Below the pieces are notes generated by a model, which saw only the letters and a list, made by a program, of their open reading frames with translations, ran no database searches and was not told the DNA's origin. DNA of 64,000 bases, taken from the NCBI RefSeq assembly GCF_002929305.1, contig NZ_PJIO01000009.1, positions 1-64,000 on the forward strand, in the 5' to 3' direction. Source of the stretch: Arthrobacter sp. GMC3. Its GTDB lineage: Bacteria > Actinomycetota > Actinomycetes > Actinomycetales > Micrococcaceae. Below, one piece after another: positions 30,935-39,131 of this stretch (its first letter is position 1; each line of letters starts with the position of its first letter). A program made the translations under genes and the position numbers.

Positions 30935-32041
30935 TTAGATCTCCATCCCAAAGTGTTCGCTGAATCGTACGTCGCCCTCGATCATGTCGCGCATGTCGCC
31001 AACCTCGTTGCGGAACATCAATGCCCGCTCGATGCCCATGCCGAAGGCAAATCCTGAGTAAATCTCCGGGTCGATCCCGGCAGCGCGCAGCACGTTCGGG
31101 TTGACCATGCCGCAGCCGCCCCACTCGATCCAGCGCGGTCCGCCCTTGGCGCCCGGGTGCCAAATGTCCAGCTCGGCGGAGGGCTCGGTGAAGGGGAAGA
31201 AGTTGGGGCGAATACGCACACGGGCTTCCTCGCCAAACATCTGCCGGGTGAAGTGTTCCAGCGTTCCCACCAGATCCGCCATGGACAGGTCCTTGTCGAT
31301 GGCCAGGCCCTCGAACTGGTGGAAGACGGGGGTGTGCGTGGCGTCGAGCTCATCCGTGCGGAACACCTTGCCGGGGCACAGCACGTAGATGGGCAGTTCA
31401 CGTTCCAGCATGGAACGGACCTGCACCGGGGAGGTGTGCGTGCGCATGACCAAGTGGGCCTCGGGCGGCTCAACGAAAAAGGTGTCCTGCATTTCACGGG
31501 CGGGGTGGTCCGGCTTGAAGTTCAGGGCGTCAAAGTTGAACCATTCCGATTCCACTTCCGGGCCTTCCGCAATTTCCCAGCCCATGCCCACAAAGATGTC
31601 GCAGACGCGATCTTGGAGGGTGGAGAGTGGGTGCCGGGCTCCGGCACGACGGCGGCGCGGGGCGGCCGTGACATCCACAGTTTCCTCCACCAGAATGCGG
31701 GCAGCATCCTCTGCCTCAAGCACCTCGGTGCGGGCTGCGAGCGCCTTGGCGACGCGGCCTCGGGAGGCTCCCATCAGTTTGCCGGCGGCAGCCTTAAACT
31801 CCTTGGACAGCCCGCCGATCTCACGGTTGGCCAGGCTCAACGGGGACTTTTCACCGGTGTGCGCCAGGCGTGCGGTCTTCAGCTCATCAAGGGTGGATGC
31901 TGCAGCGATAGCTGCGAGCGCGGCCTCGACGGCTGCGCCAATGGCGGCCTCGTCCAGGGGGTCCGGGACCGTGACTGGTTCAGCGGTTGCTTCAAGTGTT
32001 TCTTCGGGCGCGGGGGCGCTCTTCTGGGAAATGTCAGACAT
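30935..32041 (-). CDS. pheS: phenylalanyl-tRNA synthetase alpha chain
   Basis: Catalytic subunit, 368 residues. The N-terminus (about 25 residues) is acidic and Ala-rich, then a coiled-coil arm, then class II motifs: HPLSTLQDRVCDIF, motif 2 RTHTSPVQVRSM, VFRTDELDATHTPVFHQFEG and motif 3 GMGIERALMFRN. The ATG is at 32041. No T-box or leader peptide was seen in the 185-bp upstream region; a weak promoter may lie near 32105-32130. Confidence 0.97.
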   Translation of the reverse strand: MSDISQKSAPAPEETLEATAEPVTVPDPLDEAAIGAAVEAALAAIAAASTLDELKTARLAHTGEKSPLSLANREIGGLSKEFKAAAGKLMGASRGRVAKALAARTEVLEAEDAARILVEETVDVTAAPRRRRAGARHPLSTLQDRVCDIFVGMGWEIAEGPEVESEWFNFDALNFKPDHPAREMQDTFFVEPPEAHLVMRTHTSPVQVRSMLERELPIYVLCPGKVFRTDELDATHTPVFHQFEGLAIDKDLSMADLVGTLEHFTRQMFGEEARVRIRPNFFPFTEPSAELDIWHPGAKGGPRWIEWGGCGMVNPNVLRAAGIDPEIYSGFAFGMGIERALMFRNEVGDMRDMIEGDVRFSEHFGMEI

Positions 32042-32226
32042 CTACAGTTTTTACCTAAGCTCGTGTGCGAGTAAGCGGCGGCGTAGCTCGGGCCGCCTCA
32101 TCCTAAGTCTAGTTGACAGGCGGGGGCTGTCCGGAATCCTCCACCCGGCCCTCTGACACCTCATTGGTATGGACTCTTTACCCCCGGACTATCCCCCTCT
32201 TAGAGCTAAGTTGCTAGGCTCGGCTC

Positions 32227-32811
32227 ATGCCCGTCCCGACCGCCCGAAGACGTACGACGCCGGGCACCGCCTTGGCGTTTCTGCTTCCCCTGACGCTGGC
32301 GTTGGGTGCCTGTGGCCTCCTGCCCATGACGGTGAGCCACTATCGCTTTGATCCTGCGCCCGTGCAGGACGGATACGACTGCCTGGCAGATGGCACGACT
32401 CCCCCTGGCTCTGCACCTACTAAGGGCAGTGTTCCCGAGGGATTCGAACCGGCGGAGGCGGTCCTGTGCAGCATGGACCTCGGCGGCTTATCCCCCACGT
32501 CGGGTCCTGTGCGGCAAAAAATCAGGGAAGACTACTTGTCAGGGGACCTCTCGGCACTGCTGGCAGCGTTGGCCGTGCCGAGCGATCGATCCAGCACTGG
32601 GGCCTGCACCGCGGACGGGCAAATACTACCCAATCTGTGGCTGGTGAATGCCTCAGGGAAGGCCATCCACGTCCAATGGCCGCTAGATAGGTGCAGCAAG
32701 GCCAAACCCGGCACCTTAGCGGCGTTGGCAGCCTTGACTGTGCGGGAGGCCCGTTTTCTTGACGTCCCGGCGCCGCCCTCTGGCTCCCAGCCTCAGACGA
32801 CTGCCCCATGA
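32227..32811 (+). CDS. putative lipoprotein of unknown function
   Basis: A 194-residue protein with a type II signal peptide: arginines at residues 7-9, a hydrophobic core from about 14 to 25 and the lipobox LGAC with C29 as the lipidation site. The mature part has four further Cys but no domain I recognise. It should be anchored outside the membrane. The stop overlaps the next start (ATGA), and a third gene overlaps in the same way, so the three form one operon. Confidence 0.75.
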   Translation: MPVPTARRRTTPGTALAFLLPLTLALGACGLLPMTVSHYRFDPAPVQDGYDCLADGTTPPGSAPTKGSVPEGFEPAEAVLCSMDLGGLSPTSGPVRQKIREDYLSGDLSALLAALAVPSDRSSTGACTADGQILPNLWLVNASGKAIHVQWPLDRCSKAKPGTLAALAALTVREARFLDVPAPPSGSQPQTTAP

Positions 32812-33320
32812 GAGCCACCCTCCGCGTTCGCCAGTTGGCCAATGCCGCAAATTTATCAACCGCTACGGGGCTGCTGTTGGCTGCACTGAGCCGCACTCCG
32901 CTAGAAAGGGGGCCCGACGGGCTACTCTTTGGCATCAACTACCGCCCGAAGCTCCCTTTGGCTGGCGCCTTTACGGTGGGAAATGTGATTTTCTACCGGG
33001 CGGGGCGGGCGTTCATCGATTCCCGTCCGGATCTGCTCCGACACGAGGCCGCACACGCCACACAATATGCGTGGTGCCTTGGACTGCCGTTTCTGCCCCT
33101 GTACGGCGTCTGCGCGGCGTTCTCGCTATGGCGCACGGGCGACCCCGGGAGCCGAAACTTCTTTGAGCGCAACGCGGGCCTGGCCCGGGGTGGATACCGG
33201 GAATTGCCAACCATCGCCAGATTCGCGGCACTGCGGAACCTTTTTCACGGCATTGCGTTATCAACTGCAAGAAGCAAATCCGCCAGCATGGCAAGAAGTC
33301 AGGAAAGGTCACACCCATGA
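32808..33320 (+). CDS. compact zincin-like protein (HEAAH motif)
   Basis: A 170-residue protein with RHEAAHATQY: H79, E80 and H83 fit a zinc-protease HExxH site, and E120 in NFFERNAG could be the third ligand, 37 residues on. Between them lies a hydrophobic stretch (residues 88-108) that might be a membrane helix. No signal peptide is evident. I do not recognise a named family. It is translationally coupled to the lipoprotein gene before it and the SIMPL gene after it. Confidence 0.65.
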   Translation: MRATLRVRQLANAANLSTATGLLLAALSRTPLERGPDGLLFGINYRPKLPLAGAFTVGNVIFYRAGRAFIDSRPDLLRHEAAHATQYAWCLGLPFLPLYGVCAAFSLWRTGDPGSRNFFERNAGLARGGYRELPTIARFAALRNLFHGIALSTARSKSASMARSQERSHP

Positions 33321-33970
33321 GCGAGTCAGTAGCCTCACCAGCGAAGACAGTCACCGTTACAGGTCACGGCAGCGTCGCGGCCGCACCGGACCACTTCCAC
33401 ATCAACATCGGCATAGAGGCCCAGCGCCCTACCGTCAAAGAGGCCTATGCCGCAGCCAGCGAGGCCATGAACGCCGTGCAGGAAGTCCTGCTGGCACGCC
33501 AGGTGGCCAGGGACCTCATCCGCTCCTCCACCTTGGATGTCCGGGTGGAAACCCGCTGGCAGGACGGGATTGGTTCCCTTGTCACCGGCTACACAGTCTC
33601 CGCCACCATGAACGTGCTGCTCCGCTATGACCAGGGCGCCGAGGAGATCATTGCCGCAGTGGTCGATACCGGCAATAACAGTGTCAGGCTCAACGGGCTC
33701 TCACCCGCCATCACCGACGCAACAGCGGCCCAGGATGCCGCGCGCGCCGTGGCATGGGCCGATGCCTCCCGTGCTGCCGGGCTGTACGCACAACTAGCGG
33801 GAAAGACCCTGGGCGCGGTTGTTTCCATCACCGAGGGCCAGGAGCAGAGCACCGGTCCGGGACCCATCATGGCCCGGGCCATGATGGCCAGTGGTGACGC
33901 GGCCATGCGAATTGAGCCGGGCCAAAGCAGTGTCAACGCCACCGTGACGGCCACCTGGGATCTGGTCTAG
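33317..33970 (+). CDS. SIMPL (DUF541) domain protein
   Basis: A 217-residue SIMPL protein: TVTVTGHGSVAAAPDHFHINIGIEAQ at the start of the domain (given here as the conserved beta strand), the YTVSATMNVLLR middle part and the ATVTATWDLV end strand. Known members (BP26, YggE, SIMPL) are oligomeric periplasmic or cytoplasmic proteins, some linked to oxidative stress. This one has no signal peptide. It is the third gene of an operon whose stops and starts overlap. Confidence 0.87.
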   Translation: MSESVASPAKTVTVTGHGSVAAAPDHFHINIGIEAQRPTVKEAYAAASEAMNAVQEVLLARQVARDLIRSSTLDVRVETRWQDGIGSLVTGYTVSATMNVLLRYDQGAEEIIAAVVDTGNNSVRLNGLSPAITDATAAQDAARAVAWADASRAAGLYAQLAGKTLGAVVSITEGQEQSTGPGPIMARAMMASGDAAMRIEPGQSSVNATVTATWDLV

Positions 33971-33985
33971 GCCCCGCCGCGAGCC

Positions 33986-34029
33986 GTGAGCTGTGGTGAC
34001 TTTGGCCGTTCTAAGCCGCCACAGCTCAC
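33986..34029. terminator. hairpin between the SIMPL and acyl-CoA synthetase genes
   Basis: An 11-bp perfect stem (33986-33996 with 34019-34029) encloses 22 bases. It lies between convergent stops, has no U-tract and probably acts in both directions. Confidence 0.6.
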
Positions 34030-34039
34030 AGGTCACGGG

Positions 34040-35536
34040 TTAGATGGTGATTTCGCGCTTGAGAATCTTGCCCGTGGGCCCCTTGGGTAGGGTGTCCATG
34101 ATGATCACCTTGCGCGGGTATTTGTAGGCGGCCACCCGCTCCTTGACGAATTCGACGATGTTGACGGCGAGCGCCTCGGGATCATCTGCACCCTCGGCAC
34201 CTGGCTTCAGCGACACCGCCGCGTACACCTCTTCGCCGTGGACGTCGTCGGCCCTGCCCACGACTGCGGCCTCGGCAACCGCAGGATGCTCGTAGAGGAC
34301 TTCCTCGACTTCACGCGGGTAAATGTTGTAGCCGCCGCGCAAGATCATGTCCTTCTTGCGGTCGACAATGAAGAAGACACCGTCCTCGTCTTCACGGCCA
34401 AGGTCACCGGTGCGGAACCAGCCGTCAGGGATGGCCGTGGCGGTCGCTTCGGGATTCTTCCAGTACCCCTTCATGACGTAGGGCCCGGCAACGGCGATCT
34501 CACCCACGGTTCCACGCTCGACGTCGTTCCCGTCGTCGTCGAGCACCCTCAACTGGGCGCCGTTCACTGGTGTGCCGATGGATCCGGCCTTGCGGATCCC
34601 GTCCATCTGGTTGAAGCAGACCACGGGCGACGTCTCGGAAAGGCCGTAACCTTCGAGCAGGACGGCGCTGAAAGTCTTTTCGAACTCGTGCAGGACCTCC
34701 AGCGGGAGGGGCGATCCGCCCGAAGCCGCCAGTCGCAGGCTAGAGGTGTCATAGTTCTCCACGCCAGGCGCCCGGAGCAGGCCGATATACATGGTGGGCA
34801 CGCCCTCAAAGATGGTGACCTTGTCGCGCTGGATGATTTCCAATGCTTTGACGGGGTCGAACCTGGGCAAGATGGTGACGGTGGCCCCGGCCATCACAGC
34901 CGAATTCAAGGCACAGGTTTGCCCAAAGACGTGGAAGAACGGCAACCCTCCGAAGATGACGTCTCCGTCCTTGCTGTCAAACAAGCTGACGGAAACTTCG
35001 GCGTTGCTGCGCAAGTTCTCATGAGTCAGCTCCGCGCCCTTGGGCTTGCCCGTGGTGCCTGAAGTGTAAAGGATCACCGCGGTGTCATCCTTGGCCGCGG
35101 TGGCCACCTCGGTGAGCGCCTCGGATTGGGCGATCAAGGCCATGAGATCGGCATTGATGGGGATGATGTCGGTGCCAGTTTCCTGTGCACCGGCGGCCAC
35201 CTCCCCCATCACTCCCTCCCAGGCAAAGGCAAGCGTGGCACCGGAGTCCGCCAGGTGGTAGGCCACTTCACGGGATTTCAGGAGCGGATTCAGGGGCACC
35301 ACCACGGCACCGTAGCGCAGAATCCCGTAGTAAAGGGCCGGCATTTGCGGCAAGTTCGGGGAGATCAGAGCCACCCGGTCACCGCGCTGCACACCGCGCG
35401 ATGCGAGGAGCCCGGCCACTTTGGCGCTCAGCACTTCCAAAGCCCCGAAGGAGATTTCAACGTCATCCATCTTGATGGCGATACCTGCGGGATTTCGTCG
35501 CGCCGAGGTGCCCACGATCGTGGCCAAATTTGTCAT
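34040..35536 (-). CDS. long-chain fatty acid-CoA ligase / acyl-CoA synthetase
   Basis: ANL-superfamily enzyme, 498 residues from the ATG at 35536 with AGGAG six bases upstream. Signatures: P-loop ILYTSGTTGKPKG, VLLEGYGLSETSP, WFRTGDLGRED, and the C-terminal GPTGKILKREI with the catalytic Lys. It adenylates a carboxylate and joins it to CoA. Chain length cannot be read from the sequence. No beta-oxidation genes are adjacent. An in-frame extension upstream of 35536 lacks conservation. Confidence 0.92.
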   Translation of the reverse strand: MTNLATIVGTSARRNPAGIAIKMDDVEISFGALEVLSAKVAGLLASRGVQRGDRVALISPNLPQMPALYYGILRYGAVVVPLNPLLKSREVAYHLADSGATLAFAWEGVMGEVAAGAQETGTDIIPINADLMALIAQSEALTEVATAAKDDTAVILYTSGTTGKPKGAELTHENLRSNAEVSVSLFDSKDGDVIFGGLPFFHVFGQTCALNSAVMAGATVTILPRFDPVKALEIIQRDKVTIFEGVPTMYIGLLRAPGVENYDTSSLRLAASGGSPLPLEVLHEFEKTFSAVLLEGYGLSETSPVVCFNQMDGIRKAGSIGTPVNGAQLRVLDDDGNDVERGTVGEIAVAGPYVMKGYWKNPEATATAIPDGWFRTGDLGREDEDGVFFIVDRKKDMILRGGYNIYPREVEEVLYEHPAVAEAAVVGRADDVHGEEVYAAVSLKPGAEGADDPEALAVNIVEFVKERVAAYKYPRKVIIMDTLPKGPTGKILKREITI

Positions 35537-35678
35537 ATCGACTCCTGGTGTTTGGAAGCTGAAGTTGAGCAGCGGAGCGCCATTGCCCCGCAACTCCAGC
35601 CTAGCGCCCCATTTGTGATCCGCGGCACATTTCTACTGGCGAGTAGCAGAGAGTCAATAGCAGCGCATTGCCATTCAT

Positions 35679-35694
35679 TCGAATATATGTTCTA
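35679..35694. promoter_or_regulatory. LexA box upstream of the radical SAM gene
   Basis: TCGAATATATGTTCTA departs from the actinobacterial SOS box TCGAAC-N4-GTTCGA at two bases. It lies 9 bp before the ATG at 35703. The same type of box occurs at lexA and recA in this window. Confidence 0.65.
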
Positions 35695-35702
35695 CTTTTG
35701 TT

Positions 35703-36863
35703 ATGCGGTGGAACACTCAGCAACTTGACCAACCCCTTTTCCCGGACCAGGTCCCGGCCAGCTTGAGCCCCGGGCAGGCCAACCCCGCCCCGTTGTTGCC
35801 CCTGGCCGGTTTGGTGAAAAGCGTTCAAACACCCGAATTCGCGGGAATCACCTTTCATGAGGTGCTCTCAAAAAGTGCGTTGAATAAAGTCCCGGCAACT
35901 TCCACCATGCCCTTCGAATGGACGGTAAACCCCTACCGGGGCTGCTCTCACGCCTGCGTTTATTGTTTCGCCCGCAAGTCGCACACCTACCTCGACTTCG
36001 ATCCGGGCGTGGATTTCGATTCCCAGGTAGTGGTCAAGGTCAATGTTGCACAGGTGTTGCGAACCGAAGTGATGAAGGCGTCCTGGCAGCGCCCCCATGT
36101 GGCCCTGGGCACCAACACCGACCCCTACCAACGGGCCGAGGGCCGTTACAAACTGATGCCCGGAATTATCAGTGCCCTGGCAGATTCGGGCACCCCGTTT
36201 TCGATCCTGACTAAGGGCACCTTGCTGGCACGGGACATCCCACTACTGAAGGAGGCGGCCCAGCGTGTCAGTGTGGGCATGGGCATCTCCCTGGCCTTGC
36301 TCGATGATGACCTCGCCGCTGCTATCGAGCCGGGTACACCCTCCCCCAAGGCCAGGCTGGCACTGATTGGCAAACTCCGCGATGCCGGGCTGCCCTGCGG
36401 CGTCATGGCGATGCCCATTCTGCCCTGGCTGAGCGATTCACAGGAGTCCTTGGACTCGCTCTTCGCTGCCCTGGCGCGGGCCGGGGCCACGGGGGTGAGC
36501 GCAGGAGCACTGTACCTGCGCCCTGGCACGCGCGAATGGTTCATGCAATGGCTGGCCAGGGAGCATCCGGCACTGGTGGGGCGCTACCAACGTTTGTACG
36601 GGGCGGGAGCCTACGCGTCAAAGGAGTACCGCCAATGGCTTGCTGCACAGATCCATGAGGCCAAGGTGCGCAACGGCTTTGCCGGCACCGACGGGTTCAT
36701 CCACGACCCACGCCAGGAGGAAGCCAATTACCCGAACGGCAGCCTGCCCCAAAACTCCGCGGGGCATCCCCAAGCGGCCGCAACTTGGGGCAGAGGCGAC
36801 AAAAAGGCAGGGGCCGCTGTGCGTACCCCTGCCTCCCCTGCGACCGAGGGGACCCTCTTCTAA
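35703..36863 (+). CDS. Rv2578c-family radical SAM protein
   Basis: A 386-residue radical SAM protein of the spore-photoproduct-lyase-like group. The cluster motif is CSHACVYC near residue 80, in NPYRGCSHACVYCFARKSHT. ALGTNTDPYQRAEGRY and FSILTKGTLL follow. The reaction is unknown. The LexA box 9 bp upstream suggests DNA-damage induction, as I recall for mycobacterial Rv2578c. The C-terminal 25 residues are encoded by terminator hairpins of this and the opposite gene, so the tail is probably not functional. Confidence 0.9.
   Translation: MRWNTQQLDQPLFPDQVPASLSPGQANPAPLLPLAGLVKSVQTPEFAGITFHEVLSKSALNKVPATSTMPFEWTVNPYRGCSHACVYCFARKSHTYLDFDPGVDFDSQVVVKVNVAQVLRTEVMKASWQRPHVALGTNTDPYQRAEGRYKLMPGIISALADSGTPFSILTKGTLLARDIPLLKEAAQRVSVGMGISLALLDDDLAAAIEPGTPSPKARLALIGKLRDAGLPCGVMAMPILPWLSDSQESLDSLFAALARAGATGVSAGALYLRPGTREWFMQWLAREHPALVGRYQRLYGAGAYASKEYRQWLAAQIHEAKVRNGFAGTDGFIHDPRQEEANYPNGSLPQNSAGHPQAAATWGRGDKKAGAAVRTPASPATEGTLF
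36806..36833 (-). terminator. intrinsic terminator for the DUF5302 gene inside the radical SAM coding end
   Basis: GGCAGGGG and CCCCTGCC (36806-36813 with 36826-36833) form an 8-bp stem. On the minus strand the stem is followed at once by five T, a classic intrinsic terminator. It serves the DUF5302 gene that ends at 36891. Confidence 0.75.
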
Positions 36864-36876
36864 GACGGTCCCCTCG
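36845..36876 (+). terminator. hairpin at the radical SAM gene stop
   Basis: CGAGGGGACC (36845-36854) pairs with GGTCCCCTCG (36867-36876), loop 12 bases. The stop codon (36861-36863) lies in the loop. No U-tract follows. Confidence 0.6.
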
Positions 36877-36890
36877 TGACGCTCAAGCTC

Positions 36891-37094
36891 TTATCCGCTC
36901 TTGCGGCGGAACTCGCGCTTGTGCGATGCAGCGCCGTGCTGCGAGTTAATCTTGGCCCCATTGGCAGCTTCCACGCTCCCGTGGTGCTGATTCTTCTTGT
37001 TCTCCAGCGCCTGGCGAAATTTTTCTTTCGTTTCTTCGCTGGCACTTCCGGCCGCAGCCGGTGTTTCTTCGTTGTGTTGTCCGTTCGATGTCAC
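36891..37094 (-). CDS. DUF5302 small protein
   Basis: A 67-residue, highly charged protein: acidic N-terminus, then ETKEKFRQALENKKNQHHG and a C-terminal KREFRRKSG. This is the DUF5302 pattern common in actinobacteria; function unknown. A strong AGGAGG ribosome-binding site precedes the ATG at 37094, which suggests high expression. It may bind nucleic acid given its basic tail, but this is only a guess. Confidence 0.85.
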   Translation of the reverse strand: MTSNGQHNEETPAAAGSASEETKEKFRQALENKKNQHHGSVEAANGAKINSQHGAASHKREFRRKSG

Positions 37095-37158
37095 TGCACA
37101 ACCTCCTAAAGATCTTTGGGTAACCCCCAGTTTGGCACAGGGAACACCTATTCCAACA

Positions 37159-37177
37159 CCCTCCCACGGAGGGAGGG
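37159..37177 (-). terminator. hairpin downstream of the Nudix gene
   Basis: CCCTCCC (37159-37165) and GGGAGGG (37171-37177) pair around ACGGA in the 98-bp gap between the Nudix stop and the DUF5302 start on the same strand. Confidence 0.5.
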
Positions 37178-37192
37178 GCCAGCGCCGAAGTC

Positions 37193-37639
37193 TTACGCCT
37201 GTTTGCGGAGTCCCGCGATCAACGCCTGCACAATGGGCAGGTCGGCGGGAATCCAGGGCAGCCCCAGCAGTTCGGGGCCCACCAAGTCCACCCAGCGCAA
37301 CTCGTCATGGTCTTCCAGGGGAGCCGCCGTTCCTTCTGTTATTTCAGCCAGCCACACGCGCATTGAGGCCTTGATGCTCAGGGGCCAGCCGTCCGACGTC
37401 GGACCCCGAAGTTCGGCGCCCAGGCGCACCTTGACGCCCAACTCCTCCACAAGTTCCCGGTGCAGGGCCTCTTCAGGAGTCTCCCCCGTTTCAATCTTTC
37501 CGCCCGGGAACTCCCACATGCCAGCGAACTCCGGCGGGGCCGTGCGCCGTGCCGCCAAGAGCTTGGAGGGGCGTGCCAGGGAGTCGACCACGGCGCCGCC
37601 GACAATTTGTTTGGGCTGCTTAAGTTCAGGGGATTTCAC
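37193..37639 (-). CDS. MutT-like Nudix hydrolase
   Basis: A 148-residue Nudix protein from the GTG at 37639. The Nudix box reads GGKIETGETPEEALHRELVEELGV with all key Gly, Glu and Arg residues, and EFPGGK precedes it. MWEFPGG and AARRTAPPEFAG resemble MutT (8-oxo-dGTP pyrophosphatase). The start has only a weak AGG four bases upstream, so a slightly different start is possible. It is likely a sanitation enzyme in keeping with the repair-rich neighbourhood. Confidence 0.87.
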   Translation of the reverse strand: MKSPELKQPKQIVGGAVVDSLARPSKLLAARRTAPPEFAGMWEFPGGKIETGETPEEALHRELVEELGVKVRLGAELRGPTSDGWPLSIKASMRVWLAEITEGTAAPLEDHDELRWVDLVGPELLGLPWIPADLPIVQALIAGLRKQA

Positions 37640-37812
37640 GTGCCTAAGTTTATGACCCTCCGGGACACCGGTGCAGCAGTTCCAACTAGACTGGAACTTG
37701 CACGCACCCAGGAATCTGCGCTCGTGCTGCCCGATCGCGGGCAACCGTTACCCGTGCCACAGCGTCGTTTGCACCGGAGCCCTAGACAATCCCTCTTTTG
37801 TGAAAGCGATTT

Positions 37813-39072
37813 ATGTCACCGCGTACCTCCCAGCCCGCCTCTAAGCGCGACCCCGCCAGCATCGCCGCCTGGGCCATCCTGGCCCTGGCCATCGGTGGAT
37901 TCGGCATCGGAACCACCGAATTTGCCATGATGGGCTTGCTGCCCAACGTCGCCGCTGATGTGGGGATCTCCATTCCCGAGGCCGGACACGTCATCTCCGC
38001 CTACGCGCTGGGCGTGGTCATTGGCGCACCGGTGTTGGTGGCCATTGGCGCCAAGATGCCCCGCAAGGTGCTTGCGCTGGGGCTGATGGGCTTGTTCACC
38101 GTGGGAAACCTATCCTCGGTGTTCGCCCAGGACTACACCATGCTGCTAATCTCACGATTCATCGCAGGGCTGCCCCACGGCGCCTACTTTGGCGTGGCGG
38201 CAGTCCTGGCCGCATCCTTGGTGGCGCCCACCAAACGCGGCCACGCCATCGCCATGGTCATGATGGGGCTTTCAGTGGCCAACGTGGTTGGTGTCCCCTT
38301 GGCCACCTTTGTGGGCCAGCAACTTGGCTGGCGCTGGCTGTTCGTCATGGTCGCCGCCATCGGCCTGGTCACCGTGGCCGCCATCGCCGCGTTTGTGCCC
38401 GCCAAAAAGGCACATCCAGACGCCAGTATCCGAAGCGAACTGAGCGCCCTGCGACGCGGCCAGGTCTGGCTGACCCTCCTGGTGGGCGTGGTGGGCTTCG
38501 GCGGCTTCTTCGCCGTCTATACGTACGTTGCCAACACCATGACCGACGTCGCCGGGTTCCCCTCCACCTTCCTTCCGATCATCGTTGGCCTGTACGGGCT
38601 CGGCATGGTGGCGGGCAGTTTCGTGGGCGGTCGCATGGCTGACTGGTCCGTCATGGGCAGCATCTACGCCATGATGGGATTCATTGCGGTGTCACTGGTC
38701 ATCTACGCCGTCTCCGTCCACATCCAGTGGATGGCCCTGATCATGATCTTCGTGATCGGCGCCTCCGGTTCCATGCTGGTCCCGTCCTTGCAAACCCGCC
38801 TACTGGATGTCTCCCCGGGGGCGCCCACACTGGCATCCTCACTGAACCATTCGGCGTTGAACATGGCCAACGCACTCGGCGCCTTCGCCGGCGGCCTGGT
38901 CATCACCTGGGGGTGGGGCTACACGGCTCCGGCCCTTGTCGGTGCCGCTCTGGCCGTTCTGGGCCTTGCCATAGCCCTGTTCAGTGGGCTCCTGGACAAG
39001 CTCAAGCGCCCAGCCGGACCGGCCTCGCTCACACAATCACACGCCGACGCCTCTTCTTCGGCGCACAAGTAG
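37813..39072 (+). CDS. MFS transporter, DHA1/AraJ type
   Basis: A 419-residue protein with twelve predicted helices. The first reads GFGIGTTEFAMMGLLPNVA, a hallmark of the AraJ/YdhP-like DHA1 group of sugar or drug efflux carriers. The RFIAGLPHGAYFGVAAVLAA motif follows. The cargo is unknown. GTGAAAG precedes the ATG. The 3' end is followed by a strong terminator. It is divergent from the Nudix gene over 173 bp in which I see no other feature. Confidence 0.92.
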   Translation: MSPRTSQPASKRDPASIAAWAILALAIGGFGIGTTEFAMMGLLPNVAADVGISIPEAGHVISAYALGVVIGAPVLVAIGAKMPRKVLALGLMGLFTVGNLSSVFAQDYTMLLISRFIAGLPHGAYFGVAAVLAASLVAPTKRGHAIAMVMMGLSVANVVGVPLATFVGQQLGWRWLFVMVAAIGLVTVAAIAAFVPAKKAHPDASIRSELSALRRGQVWLTLLVGVVGFGGFFAVYTYVANTMTDVAGFPSTFLPIIVGLYGLGMVAGSFVGGRMADWSVMGSIYAMMGFIAVSLVIYAVSVHIQWMALIMIFVIGASGSMLVPSLQTRLLDVSPGAPTLASSLNHSALNMANALGAFAGGLVITWGWGYTAPALVGAALAVLGLAIALFSGLLDKLKRPAGPASLTQSHADASSSAHK

Positions 39073-39082
39073 CCACACCACA

Positions 39083-39127
39083 AAAAGGTGCCGGCGCCGA
39101 GAAATCATCTCGACGCCGGCACCTTTT
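39083..39127. terminator. bidirectional terminator between MFS and CDF genes
   Basis: A 14-bp stem (39083-39096 with 39114-39127) starts with four A and ends with four T, loop 17 bases. It serves both convergent genes. Confidence 0.88.
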
Positions 39128-39131
39128 GCTT

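Noticed and set aside
32042..32226. T-box or attenuator before pheS
   Set aside because: No T-box sequence, leader peptide or terminator/antiterminator pair could be seen.
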